DNA of 64,000 nucleotides from Watersipora subatra (Eukaryota; Bryozoa; Gymnolaemata; Cheilostomatida; Watersiporidae). The notes beneath the pieces are model-generated. The model was not told where the DNA came from. It searched no databases and saw only the letters and a list, made by a program, of their open reading frames with translations. Below, one piece after another: positions 11,162 through 24,300 of this stretch. How positions within the stretch are numbered: position 1 is the first letter of the stretch; each line of letters opens with the position of its first letter. A program made the translations under genes and the position numbers. The DNA lies in assembly GCF_963576615.1 (NCBI RefSeq), contig NC_088712.1:16537527-16601526 (forward strand), given 5' to 3'.

Positions 11162-11884
11162 GGCACATACTGATGTCATTTTGCTCGATTTCATAAATAT
11201 ACATATGCTTGTTGATGTTTGTTAGACTGCATAATCAGTAGTTGTGAAAATTTAGCTAAACATATAAAAACAATTCGTAACAGTCTGACTTCAACTATCA
11301 GCAATGTATTTAATCATTTATCTTTACTTATAATAGAATATAACACTTACTTTTTAGTTAAAATATTCACATTGTAGATATACATTGTATAATCAAAATA
11401 AGCGTGTAAAGTTCCGCAATTAATGAAAGTATTATAGCTAGCAATAGGACATGCAAAGTTATTTTTGAATAAACAACACAATGCACATGGCTATATAGTT
11501 TAGTAATAGATAACATAACCCCAAAAGGTATCCATTTGCATTTAGAAAAATTACACACTATGAGTTAAGTATATTATCAATTGAGTAGCACAAACTTGAA
11601 AAGTTACTACAAAAAAGATCAACACAGTTTTATATCAGTCTATCATGGTAATCATTAAGTTTTTGGTGATCCTTTATTCAGTAAAACACAGAAGATATCT
11701 TAATATTGTCTCCATTTACATTCACTCTTTGGATATTAGAAACCGACATTAACCCTATGATCTGTAAAGACTTTGCAAAATCCTACTTATTGTTTCAACA
11801 AAAGCAATAAATAACTCATTTAAGATTTTTATTTTTAAGCAAAGTTCTTGCTGTACAATACAAAAATTAATTTTAGCAGAGCAT

Positions 11885-14800
11885 CTAATTTCTGGAGATT
11901 CTCATTACAGACTCGGTGAAGTGGCTGGATGTGCTCTTCCACATAATCCCTTCCCAGCCACTCGCACCATATAATCCATTCAGCAGTACACTATTGCAGG
12001 CTTTGTACCACCAACCACCTGAAATACAGTCATGATGAAATACAATGAAACATGATATATTTATAATTTAAAGGGGTCAAATGAATAATTCTAACAGACT
12101 GAGAAAAATATTTTATGATCAGTTTATCTCCAAGTTCCATTTTACTGCAATAAACGTGTAGTCTAAGTAAATATTATTATCCATAAAACTAAATATATTA
12201 CATGTATTTTTGTATGTTTACTGTCTAAATTCATACTTTGAATACACAAAAAGGTTGAAAAGTCAACATGGGTTTCTACCAACTTGGTTAAAGAGTTGGA
12301 CAAATTTCCAAAAGTTTGCACAATGCAAAGAATAATACCGACGCTACAGTAGTTGTACGAAAATCCAACATTTCTTCGGTTTAGCTAGCAGTATAATTAC
12401 TACAAAAAATTGCTTTATTTTTTACTGTGTATGATGACTGAACTTTATAAGAGTATTACCCTAAACTCTGAGTACTTCGCTAGGTTAATAATAATCATGA
12501 ACACATTAGTAGACAAATTAAAAGAACATTAATTTATTTCATGTAGGCTATAATTGTTGAGATACTTTAGTACAATTTGGTACATCTTGCATAATTGGTT
12601 ATAAATTACGACAGGCTCTTATCATCGCATGCCCGATTTTAGTGCATGCATTAAAATAAATCTCAATTTTTTTCTATAAAACTTTTTTGACAAGATAACA
12701 AATGCTGAAAAGAAAAATATATGTTGAATCATTAACCCTTCCACAATTATGCTAGCTCAAACCTCTTTTAGCTCGGCACATGCAGTTTCTCAACTCTAAA
12801 CAATGCGATACAAGATTGAAACTGTTATTCAGCTTTCTGGTCTTTATATGATTGAGTTCATGAACCATATTTAGGTCTTTTGAGGTGATACACAAAACTA
12901 GAACAAAGCGGATAAATTCAGTAAAACAGCTATCTATGTAGAGCCTTTGCTGAATCAAAGTTCATCACCCTCTTTTTGTACATGATGGTTTAAGTTATTT
13001 AGTAAATTCCCAAACAAAACAATGATAAAAAATTTTTTATGACCAAAACCAAATCTCAGAGGAGGTAGACTAACTTTTACAAATAATTGATATCTCTTTA
13101 GCTAAAACTAGCATACTTTTTCGTATCTCAGCACAATTGCTTCCATAAGTGTCTTGATCACGATCAGGAGTGCTAAACTTCATCCCATTATGGTAGTCCA
13201 GACCAGAGCTATCTAAACTCCCACGATAGCCATCATTACTAATCTGTTAGTGAAGAGATGTGTAAGTTGTATAATAAATAACAGAAATCATGTATTGCAA
13301 GTCTTTCTTTCTCTATTAAATTAGGGAGACAAATAAAAAAATGGTTCAGGTTAGCACACTTGGCTTGAGTTGAACTATATTTATGATATGACTCTAAAGA
13401 CATTCTACTGCCATTACTCTTGACCTTTTCCGATCCAAAACGAAACTTTATCGGATTACGAGCAATGTCTCAGCGTACCAAAACCAAAAACCCCGACATA
13501 TTTCAGTTATCAATAGACCTTTTTTAAAGCGCTTCATCTGTTTTAAAAACAGCGTTAAAACTTAAAATTAACAGTTTGAGCAATTTCAGTAGATTTTTAC
13601 TACGGTTTTGTGCATATAACTGTTCTATAAACCGTATAGACAATAACAAAGAATGTGTATTATGTATATTCTTTTTATGTGTGTCTGATAGCTAACTACT
13701 AAAGCTTTAGCAAACATTAAAAAACTGCCAAAACTGCTATGAAGTTTACACAAGCTGCTAAATATTTAATGATGAGGCAATAGCAACAATCATTAAGTAG
13801 AGTAACAGATTATACAGAAAATGTTGCAAGAAACCTTATTGCAAAATCTTGTTTAAAGTTTTGTTATGGACTTATTTAACTGCTTGTTATACCAAAGTCT
13901 TGTTTGCCACTAATCTGCCAAACATGTTGCAATTTTGTAAAACAGAAATTCCAACAAATGTTTGGTTTTATTGAATTTTTTTCCAAAGTTGTAGTAAAAT
14001 TATATCAAACAACAGTTCCTTTCACTTACTTGATGTGTGAAAATATTGTTTACAGAAAATCATTGGTAAATTGACATTTCATAATTGTTCAAGTATGTAT
14101 TGGTTTGAATGAAACCTGAAACTTGAATAGGCAATTTTTTAATTGAAGATATCAGCTCATAAGCCAAACCATTCATGAGAAAGCAAACTCTCATTGGATA
14201 GCGTGCAAAATACAACTTTCATGAATATTCGATTCAGAATATAATTATTAAGGCATGCAGGAAATACTTTGGTGATTGTCCCAAAAAGCTCCTCTTTCAG
14301 GTCGTCAGTGTTTATCTACATGTAGCTATTTTTGTAGATGTAGTAGTATTAGCTTATATATCAATAGCATTATTAGTAGATTGCAGAGATTTAAAAAATA
14401 GAACTTAAAATATATATTTCAACGATAGTATTTGATTTTGTAGTATTTTGAAATAATTTCAGTAGTTACTAATTTTGTGAAACATTTGTCAAAATGACTG
14501 TAAAATTGGATGAATCTTAAGACAGTTCTATTACTTTTACCACTTTTTTGAGCTAACAGCAGTTTTTACTAATTCTGCAAATAACACAAGAAATGCATAC
14601 TATCTAGAAGTGCATATATGACTACTCACCGTTAGCCTATAACCATCTGCTAGACCATTAATATAGAAGCTTGGCCATATTCCTGACTCTGTGGTTCCAT
14701 TAGCTGCTCTAAGGAAAATGGACAGTTTGGTGTTTGATCTGGTCAAAGCATGGATTTTATCTAAACCTGAAAAGGTTTTACAACATAATATACATTACAT

Positions 14801-16649
14801 CAAATAAGAAACCAAAATATGTAAGTATTTTCCCTCATTTAATAAGTTTGTTGTCACTTTTAAGCTACTAAACTAATCTAAATATCCCATTATTTCTATC
14901 ACAACCTCAACCTGGCAGTGTCATCAATCAAAGAACTAAACTCAATAATGCATATATCATGCAGACCTATATATTGTCAGTATTAGTATAGCATTGTTAA
15001 CAATCTGTGTTTGTGATGTACATAAAAAATAAATAAGGTAACATTTCACCAATAGTAATTCCCAATTTGTCCCCATTGAAGTACGAAATATGTAATAAAT
15101 TATTAAAATTAAAGTTTTTTGTTAAATTTTAAGATTTTACGTGCAGTTTACACACTGCTGTTGTACCGAGGTATATGTTTTCAACAAGCTTCTGATCAAA
15201 TTATTGTACCAGCCTAAACACTTTCAAACATATAGGGCAGATATTCAAAAAACAATGTTTAACTTTCAAATTTTGAATCATTGTTTTTGTTTTGATAATT
15301 GTCTCATAAGTCATCAGTATATTTTTATGAACTCTAGTTTCTTCTTTTGTCAATGACCAATAATATTATTTGACTATATTAACAGATATTATGAAACTTT
15401 TTATCAAAACTTGACTATGATATAATTTTGAATTATGAAATGAAATGTTAGGCACTTAAAATTTTTGCCTCCTAGGGTTTTCAAACTTACCTAACCAATG
15501 TTCTCCATCTGTATTACCAAATCCAACTTGGTAATCCGTCCAGTTTTTAAAAAAATCAATTGAACCGTTAAATCTTTTTTGGAACACAGTCCATCCATAG
15601 CCATCAATAAAGTCACACCAGACAGGAAATGGTTCACCATTTGTATGAGGTGGATTGACTTGATAAACTCCAGGGCATCTATTTCCTTGCTCGTACAACT
15701 CTTGACAATCTGTATTAACAAGAAATTTGATTTTAGTTAAAACCAACTTTGCAGATGGTTTTCTAAAGATTAGAATATAAGCTTTTTTACAGTTGTTTAG
15801 ATTAATTGGTTGTAGTGCTATCCAGTCATAGATAACCAATAATGTTGGGTGAAATTATTGGTCTAGCTTTCAGGATATTAAGGATTAATTTAATCAAAAT
15901 TTCTTGAAAATGTTTTAGAATTTAGATTACAGTTAAATTTCTAAACTTTCTGTACTGAAATATTAAACGAGTTTAATATATTACATACTTATGACTTAAA
16001 TATTTACATAGTCTTTGAAGTTGATGAACTTTGTGAATATTTTTTTTGATTGACAGGTTTTTGGTGCCTGAAAAGTTTACAAAGAAAGTATTTTTTAAAA
16101 AGTATAGGTACAATACGAGGGCACTTGATGGAATTATCAAAGTGTATAATGATATTTTTATTAAAGAAACCACTACTATACCAGTTTGATTATAGCTGAT
16201 GACAGTTAAAATAAAAAATAAGTTCTACCTTGAGGTGTTAGCATCTCACTAGTCACAGACTGGTCATTTGCTGGTTCATCTGTTGTAAGTTGTTCGCTTG
16301 TTGATTGTTTTGAAACCGCTTCTTCTGTTGCTAGACTTTGGCTTGAAGAAGGCAGAGTTGTCTCACTTCCAGCAGTGGTTCGAACTGTCAGGCACTCAGT
16401 CAAACCGTCTAGCAGTTTGCTATGAATGACTTTGCTGACTTCAAAATGAAACGGAAGTGAACTGTCATCGTAAATGCCATGAGTGGCCTCTAAGATTGTT
16501 GGACACTCATTTTGCAAAAGTTGACGAGCTGCGTAGATACTTTGTCGCAATCGAAAAAATGTTTGTCCTTTTTCGTTCACCCCAATGAGCCGCGCATCAG
16601 AAGCAGAAATCAAAATAATGAGTAATGCAAGACTTGATAAAAAGGCCAT
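11885..16649 (-). CDS. Secreted fibrinogen-related protein (FReD), copy 1
   Basis: The five exons are 16649-16229, 15709-15491, 14766-14630, 13243-13117 and 12018-11885. All have GT/AG ends and the frame is continuous for 345 residues, ending MRISRN and TAG. Residues 1-19 are a signal peptide (MAFLSSLALLIILISASDA). Residues 20-140 form a unique region ending in a Ser/Thr-rich mucin-like linker. Residues 141-345 are a fibrinogen C-terminal domain: CQELYEQG..CPGVY, then PVWCDF, GWTVFQKR, the calcium-site segment STPDRDQD, and GWWYKACNS..LNGLY. Such proteins usually bind glycans or acetyl groups in innate immunity or matrix (ficolin, FIBCD1 and mollusc FREP relatives). That role is inferred from the family. 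At the exon 4/5 join it reads NCAEIRKSGWW where most members have a form closer to NCA..Y.GGWW, which may alter the ligand loop. The copy at 46133-57032 has identical exon lengths. Confidence 0.9.
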
Positions 16650-16724
16650 TTTGGAAAGCTTAGCTCAGAATGAAGGGATCACTGATTGAACATTATTATA
16701 TAGATTCCTTGTTAAGCCCCGCCC
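16650..16724 (-). promoter_or_regulatory. Core promoter of FReD copy 1
   Basis: On the minus strand a GC box (GGGCGGGGC, 16724-16716) lies just upstream of a TATA box (CTATATAAT, about 16703-16695), about 45-75 bp before the ATG. The same layout and most of the bases recur before copy 2, which supports function. The start site is probably near 16670. Confidence 0.6.
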
Positions 16725-19700
16725 ACATTTTTAAGACTCAGTACCTAGCATCATATTTATTTGCCATAGATCCAGTTCCAAAAACTCAGAAAGTTTGCAA
16801 AAGCTAAAGCTTAGTTTTTGCTAGCCTATCAGATTGGCTATACTTTAAAAGCTTCCAAGTTTGCTAGTAGAAATATTGCAGCTCAATATTAAAAAGCAGA
16901 ATCGTATTTTAACAACAGTACTTCAATTTAGCTTAATAATGCTTGTTTGAAAAACCTTGCTAATCAAAAGCTTGCTAAGATTTTTTAAAAAATCTTCACT
17001 AAAGCTATTGGGTTTTAGGTGTTTTATAACAACAATCGTAAAAGGTTTGCAAAACATTCAGATAGTGAATTAAACTATTGAAATAATAATAGTTACACCA
17101 GAGAACATGTCAAAAAATAGAATCCATGTATCATGGCAAGGTAATCAAGTGTGCTTTACGTTGTCAATTGTCATCTATGAGTTAATCCAATCTGAAACAT
17201 TATTCGTTCAATGAAAACACTGCAAGCATTGTGACAACTTGTGAAGTGATTAAAACACTTTGGAACTCACACCCTTCACAAAGTTGCGTGGTTGATAGGT
17301 ATTTCTTTTTACAAAGTATAGGATTGCTAGACATTGATGAACTTAGAGCTAAGTTGAGCACCAGCTTGAGGCTCTCAAATAATTATGGTATTGGCCTAGA
17401 TTATAGATTCGGCTAACCAGAGACAATTTAGTTCTATAAATATATTATGTACAATATAAAATCATAAAAACAGGCTATAACGTCAGATAAAACCATTGAT
17501 TACATTAAGTTTCATCCTTGGTAAGAACAATTTTCAGATTGCCCTGATTTTATCATTGAGCACTCTGTTCGGATCTTATGCTTTTACTCATGTAATGCAT
17601 AATATATATAATATGTATGATAATATATATTACTATATATTACTATATATATTATTATAATAATATATATAAAATGTTATATTATATACCATTTTACACA
17701 TTGTATATAATATAACAGCATATAACTGTGTGTATATATATACCGTTACACATTGTTATATTATATAAGTATATATGTTTATATGGAGACAATCCAAGTT
17801 TTTTCATCGGACTTGTACAATACACTTTACTCTATTTAGTTTCCTTAAGCAGAATCTTCATGTAGCCTAACATTTAACTTTATTGCCATTAAAATAATTT
17901 TACCTCCCTAGTTATTAAAACTGCATGTTGGACAATTGCACATACATGTATTAGCTGAAATAATTTCTTAAAAATAGAATTATTTTGCTACTAAGTTATT
18001 CAGTGCAACATTTTTACTGCAATACATTAGCAAGTTTAGATTTTTGTGTACTTGTCTGCCATTTTACCCACAACTGTTGTGCTTGCTGCATTTTAAATAT
18101 ACTCTTTTTCAATTTCAAACACTATTTAGAACATTTTTGTTACATGCTCTGTCCTGCCAAGCTGTTAAAGAGCAGATCAAAAACTTGCAATGTTGATAAA
18201 TATTGCAGGTTCCTGCTAAAACTACATGAAGTTGCAATTCCTACAAAGCTATTACATCCTTTACAATGTTCCTTAGTTTTACAACTTTTTTCTTTTACCA
18301 TTGTCAGATTCGGTGCTGGCACTTTAGTTTTAGGAGTTTTCACTAGTTTCTAAATCCGATTTGGTGTCAACCACAAAAACTTATTGTTTGCTCAACCATG
18401 AGGGATGCTTTTGGAAGCCACTTTATGATTAAAAACTGTGAGCCACAGAAATAATGTACATTTTTGATGGGGAAATATCCAATCTATTATTCTAATTTGC
18501 TTCACGAATATAGGCTAATTTATGGAGAGAAATATTTGAATCCATCTGTAAATGCCAATAAAAGTATTGGTTCCTTGGTTATGTTGTCATGAATCAACAA
18601 ATTCGGTTGCTGCACATCTACTGTAATTTTCGCAAAGGATGTGTTTACGGAACTCGATGATAGGTTGTACATAAACTTGCAGCGGGCAGCAAAATGGTTA
18701 CATACAGAGATACTAAGCTAATTAATGAAGTAATCCTTTCCTGAAATGCCTTGTACAAAGCCTTATAAATGCCGCACCACTCGACTACTGTCCGCACAGA
18801 GCCACTTAGTAAACTTTAACGCATGGTTATTTGTGTTATGTAATGAGCAATGGTCAGCCAAAACTGAGCTACTTATTGCTGCTCATAAGAGTATAACCAG
18901 TTGTAATGTAACCAGCATAAATAATTGATGTTTAGTTTGGATAGTCTGATGCAAAATTTATGACTTTGTGTCAGGTATGAGCTTATGACAATCAGGTATC
19001 AAGTTTAAGTAAAATTTAGGCTCTCTTTTATTTACAGGCACACCAATTTAGAACTTACTTTAATTCTTATTTCAATATTGGTCATTTATAAGTAAACCAT
19101 TTGTTGAATTTAAAGTTAATGACAGTGAGCTAAATGTGCAGCTAAATGTACTTGGAGAAACTTAATGACCCTAAAACGTGTGTCACGTTTTTCAACCGAT
19201 AACTAAAACGCTTACCCTGAAAAGTTTGTATGGACAAATAAAAGGTTAAAGGCTGAATAATTTGAAAGTTAGGTTCGAAAAGCTACTATCTAAATTTATT
19301 CTATAAACATTGTGGTATTAGTTCCGCAATGAACATTATTTTTGTAGATTGGACGAAGGCTGACCTAAATCTGTGGGAATAATGGGCTGACACAAGCACT
19401 CAAAATTGATTTGTTTATCATACTTACCACTAGCTAGAAATAGTTGGGCATGAATTATGGCAAACAAACTCATTCAAAATCAGAACAAAGTTCACTGAAA
19501 TGTCATTCTGAGGGTTAAATGCTGATGGAGAAATACCGCACATCAGCCTAAAAAAGAATGCTGTCGACAAGATTTGATAGTTTTAGCAGCACAGCTAGAA
19601 CAAATGTGCCAAAAACATAAAAACAATCGCGCAAATCTTGCAAAACAAGGATGTTTGAAGTGTGAAGAAAGGCACGACATATGAAAAAAACAGTTCTAGC

Positions 19701-20059
19701 TAAAATTGGAATTCTGGCAAATATTCCAACTTCTTAATGCATGATCACATCATGAAGATCAAGAAGCCATCCACTATGAAAGCTTTATAAAGCTTTTTGT
19801 ATACTAAAACTATAGGCTGAAGTTATTTTTGTTTATTTTTGGGAGTTGAGCTGAAATAGCATAGTTCAAGAAATATGCTTAGCAGAAGAGCTCACTCAAT
19901 AAAACAATTACATTATGATGAAACAGGTAAGATATTAAGCTCTCTCCCAACAACAAAGCAGTTGTGAGAGTGGATAATAACACAGAGATTGTTTGGTGTT
20001 TTATTTTGTGGCCAGAAAATAAACCAAACTAAATGCAAAGCATGCACAGCCTTGTGATA
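16725..20059. other. Intergenic DNA with TA-rich low-complexity block
   Basis: No gene was found. About 17.25-17.42 kb parallels 57.32-57.53 kb upstream of FReD copy 2 (shared gtgacaacttgtgaagt, aggattgctagacattga and ggcctagattatagatt). This fixes the outer side of the duplication. A (TA)-rich block occupies about 17600-17780. About 19.35-19.9 kb matches 22.2-22.83 kb. Confidence 0.5.
19350..19900 (+). repeat. Diverged direct duplication, left copy
   Basis: This aligns by eye with 22200-22830. Both contain a gaa(g/a)a.taccacacatc-gcctaaa.aa block, a tagttttagcag block and a gttattttgtt..gagttg..gtgaaata block in the same order. No coding potential was seen. A pogo relic (20060-21308) now lies between the copies. 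Confidence 0.5.
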
Positions 20060-21308
20060 CAGTAATACTTCAACTTACGAGTGCTCCAACGTACGAGAAA
20101 CTTGAGATACGAGCCAGCTTTTAAGCAAGTTTTAGCACTAACATACAAGCTATATTTGAGATACGAACACGTGAGTCAGTTGCCAAGTATGCCGGAGGTG
20201 TTTTATGACAACAGCATCAATCTGTATTTTTCAACTGCACAGGTTATATTTTTTTACCGTGTTTTTGTGCACGCTTTTCAGTGCAGAATTATGTGAATTA
20301 AAAGTACTGTGCGTAGACCGAAAGTTTGCCAGTAAAATGAAAAATAATGCAAAGAAAAAGCAAAGGATAACAATTGATATTAAACAAAAATTATTGAAAA
20401 ATATGCGAATGTGTATGCATGATTGAGCTAGCTCAGCAATATGACTGAAATACATCCACAATCATCAAACAGAAGGATTATATTCAGGGCATTTAGCTCG
20501 CAAAAGTACTAACCGTAGTTTCTAAACGGCGCGGCGATCTTCACCACCGCTGATGGAGAGACCGCTCAGGCATTGGATATAAGATAAACAATTGGCCAAT
20601 GACAGCGTAACTGAAACGACACTATTTGAAAAGGCCGTTGCTATCTATCAAAACTATAAGAATAGACATTCGGACAAGTTGGCTAGTGGTCGTGCATTAA
20701 ACCTTTGTGACGACACCTGTGTTCATCCTAATCGCGACATGTTGAAAGGGCAACAAAGGCAAACGTCCTTAGATAGGTTCATCTTAAAACGGCCGGCTGG
20801 TCGTGAAAGCGAAAAAAAGGAAAAATTAGCTAACTAGCGAGAACCTTCAAACTATGAACGCCGAAGAAATTTTAATTACGTTATGTTAAAAATGAAAGTT
20901 TGCTTTTAGATTTGGTTCTAATTTTGTCTTTAAAGTCTTTGATAAAAACCAAATTTATCAAAGTCAACTGTTGTAATGAAGAATAACTTATATATCTCTC
21001 TCTGGCAAATGCTAGCGTTAGCTGCTATTGTATGTATTTAATTTTACATTTTAATTTAACACATTTCCTTGCATTATTTTTTATTTGTTGCTTTTTGAAA
21101 GCAAGTGGTAAGTCAGGACAATAACCAACATGTTTTTTCTGTTACAATATCTTGTTTGGAGTGTTTTATTTGCATTTTACAGAGTATGGAAACCAATAAA
21201 TATATATTTAATTGTTCTATATATAAATAAATTGCACCAAAATGCGAGTAAATTGACATACGAGCTCAGTCTTGGAACGCATTAAGCTCGTAAGTTGAAG
21301 TATGACTG
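20060..21308 (+). mobile_element. pogo/Tigger-like DNA transposon relic A
   Basis: TA duplications flank the element (20058-20059 and 21309-21310). Terminal inverted repeats of about 25 bp begin cagtaatacttcaacttacg, and the right end is tcgtaagttgaagtatgactg. The 1,249-bp length is too short for a complete transposase (about 500 codons). Fragments of the reading frame remain inside. Relic B at 29582 is the same type and shares the same internal deletion, so both derive from one shortened family. Confidence 0.85.
20338..20836 (+). pseudogene. Tigger transposase remnant A
   Basis: After AAAATG comes a basic start (KNNAKKKQRITIDIKQKLL) resembling the CENP-B/psq-type N-terminal DNA-binding region. 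Stops and frame changes follow. The frame at 20592-20836 reads DSVTETTLFEKAVAIY, the segment that follows the N-terminal domains in Tigger proteins, and then QRQTSLDRFILKRP, a motif seen at their C-termini. The DDE domain between them is deleted. It cannot be functional. Confidence 0.6.
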
Positions 21309-21310
21309 TA

Positions 21311-24300
21311 CTTATAATCATAAATCTTGATTTATGATTATAAATGTATAAACCAAAACATTTTCAGTATACATATTGTATACATGATGGCTGGCACTTC
21401 ATAAGTCTTCATATCAGAAGTAGAATTTGCTAGCAAACAATGCTAGGTGTTGAAAAATAAACAGGTCAGTGAGATATTTTGTGAAAGTCTTGGATTCTTT
21501 GCTAGATGTTTATGCAACATTGTAACACAGATAATCTACGATTTGCCATAAAAATTATGGTTGTACATATGGTTAGATTGACATATTTTGCTAAATGTGC
21601 AATTCTTACCAACAACAAAGAAAATACCCAAGCACACCAATAAGTTAAATTAATGTCACAAATGGAACAATAAAAATTATTTGAGCTTTTTTAGGTATTG
21701 ACAAGAACAATCTAAAGTGTTTTATTCACATTTTCACTTAATAGCTTTGACTTTCATATGAATCTTACAATCTTACAGTGGAAATTGTACGTTTTGTGTG
21801 TAAGTAACTGTTTGTGTGAAGGTCTATTATCTTCCTTTAGTGAGTGCCATTTTTAAACACTGATAGCATGTGTTACCAGCTATCTCAACAAATCACGGAA
21901 GCACAGGTTTTAACTTTTCCCAGTTAAATTAAGACTAACATGCTCATTTCAAAATGGTGTATTGGCGACACATCAAAACAGGAGTTACAAAAACATAAAT
22001 TTCATGGTTTGTACATAGATTCTTAGTCACATAACTATTGTACCCTACATAGAAAACCTTTAGCTTGGTAAAACTGTCTTAAAGTGAAAATAATAGGCTA
22101 ACATGCAGAAGTTTTTATAAGATGGATTCGAATGGGTTTTTATAAAGATTTTTGTAGTTGTTTTTCAGTAAATGTATTTCTTCAGAACATAAAATGGCTG
22201 CCATATCTTGGTTAGATTGATCGACTGACCACAACACTGAAAAGACATTAGGGAACTATGTTTTCCACTAGCTAAAACAATTGCTGTTAGATTCTGGCAA
22301 ACTGATGTTTAAAATCAAGACAAGGTTCAGTAAAGGGTCAGCCTGTTGGCTAGATGTAGCTCGAAGAATACCACACATCCGCCTAAACAAGCTACTGTCA
22401 AAGAGATTTAATAGTTTTAGCAGCTAATATAAATATGTCAGTTTTCACACAAAAACAAAGATGCTGATGAGAAGAGAAAAATGCATGGCTCATGACAATA
22501 ACGTTTTATACCAAAATATAAATTCAAATAAAGTCAAACCTTATCATAGATGGTGATATAATGGCTATTGGTAAGATATACATTTGGTGAGTAATGTAAA
22601 GCCATATGATTATTGACGGGTGAATACTGGCAGAAAACAGCAGCAATAGCCATAAAAGGTCTAAGTTACATTGTTTTTTTGTTATGATATTGTCCGCGTA
22701 ACAGAGAAAATTATCTAATTTTCTGCTAAAAAATCATATTTTGGAATTATTTTGTTATTTTGTTGAGAGTTGGTGTGAAATAAAATATTTTAAGAAATAT
22801 ATTTATCCGAATTGCTCAAATTCTAGGAGTGAGTTGAAATGTTAGTATTTAGAGAGGTAAACCAAATATTATTATTTTGAACCACTAAACAGAAAACGTA
22901 ATAGCTACTTAGGAACCTTTCAAACCATTGTAACAGTCATCAATTGTGCACCTTACCATTACAACTAGATTATATACTGTGTAGACACCAGGTCTAGCAT
23001 CAAATGAGTCTCAATACTAACATAGGTTGCAGTTCGTAACAATTGGTAGCAGCTGCTGTAGTTAGTGCATCTCGCTGTTCTATCATAATATTATAGAAAC
23101 AAAAACAAAGTAGGCCTATGTCATCTGTTTTACAGTTATTCAGTTAAACTGTTATTCTATATTCTCAAAAGAAGGTAGGTTAAATACAGTTTTCAAATTC
23201 ACTGTTTCAATTTCTGATCTGTGCTAATATATATTTTTGATGGTTTTAAAGTTTTTGTATGCATAATTATGCTTAAAAAAGCAAGCTTTGGCACTACTAA
23301 AATGCATTGTACCACCTAATGATGGCTATCTGCTAAATACACCAGCCTATCTAGTAGGCACGATTTATAAACACCAATTTCAGAAAAAAATGTCTTCAGG
23401 TGTGCATGAGGTAATAATTATAAACGTTTTGTAGAATATGGATTAAAAGTGTCTTATGTTGTAAGTTACAAAAAAATCATTCAACAAACAACTATAACAA
23501 AGTAATAACAAATTTTACAAAGAAAACAAGTTGTTAAAGCCTTTTCAACAGACTAGTAAGCAGTAGAAATATGAACAATTGCAAATTATAAAAATAAAGA
23601 AAATGAATCCTAGAAAGGAAGGATGTGTACTTTACTTCAGTGTACCTTTATCAGCAGGTGATGTGTACAAAGCAGAACACAAGCCTTATTAAAGAGTTAA
23701 TGGAATCAATCAAATTTTCAAAAATCATAAAAAATCAAACAAGCCTTCCTCAAGAGTTTGCCAGGTCAACCAAATTTGGTGTAGCTGAAATTATCCCCAG
23801 TCCATGAACAGCTATGAACAACATATCAAAACACCAAGGAAGTTCTGAAAACCATTTTAAATATAACTGTTATTTGCGCTATCATTCGAGATGTGCGCTC
23901 CAAAAATAAATCTTATCTAGGATTTTACGAGTAGAATTTGCTTTATTTTATGACAAAGTTAGCGAAAGTCCAAAAGTCTAATAATTTTGAGCATTCTGCA
24001 AGCTTTTAAAGTTTGACTAGAAAGAATTGGGATAAACTGTCTTTGCAACATTGTGTGTGTCAGCAGGCTAGAACTTGAGAAATCAAATTCTATATAGTTT
24101 TTTCTTGGCGTGTAAACTATTTTCTGGGAGTTTTCTGCTGCTATTTATTTTAACATATACAGTAGCAGCTTACCAGATGGTAGTCACTCCTAAAACTCTT
24201 TTTCTAATAGCAAAAAACGAAAATAGAGACTATTTAACTCACTACCATGTGGTTCCTTTTATTGTCACACATTTTTACTATTAATCTATTCCACAGCACA

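Noticed and set aside
9937-11196. Two long repeat-protein genes on opposite strands (about 390 and 409 codons)
   Set aside because: Both are by-products of a stop-free 51-bp tandem repeat. There is no promoter, splice or family evidence, and the paralogous locus lacks the array.
15723-15839. N-terminal extension of the fibrinogen exon open upstream of 15709
   Set aside because: The exon begins at a good acceptor (TTAATACAG) in the phase required by exon 1. The upstream open stretch is intronic and not conserved in copy 2.
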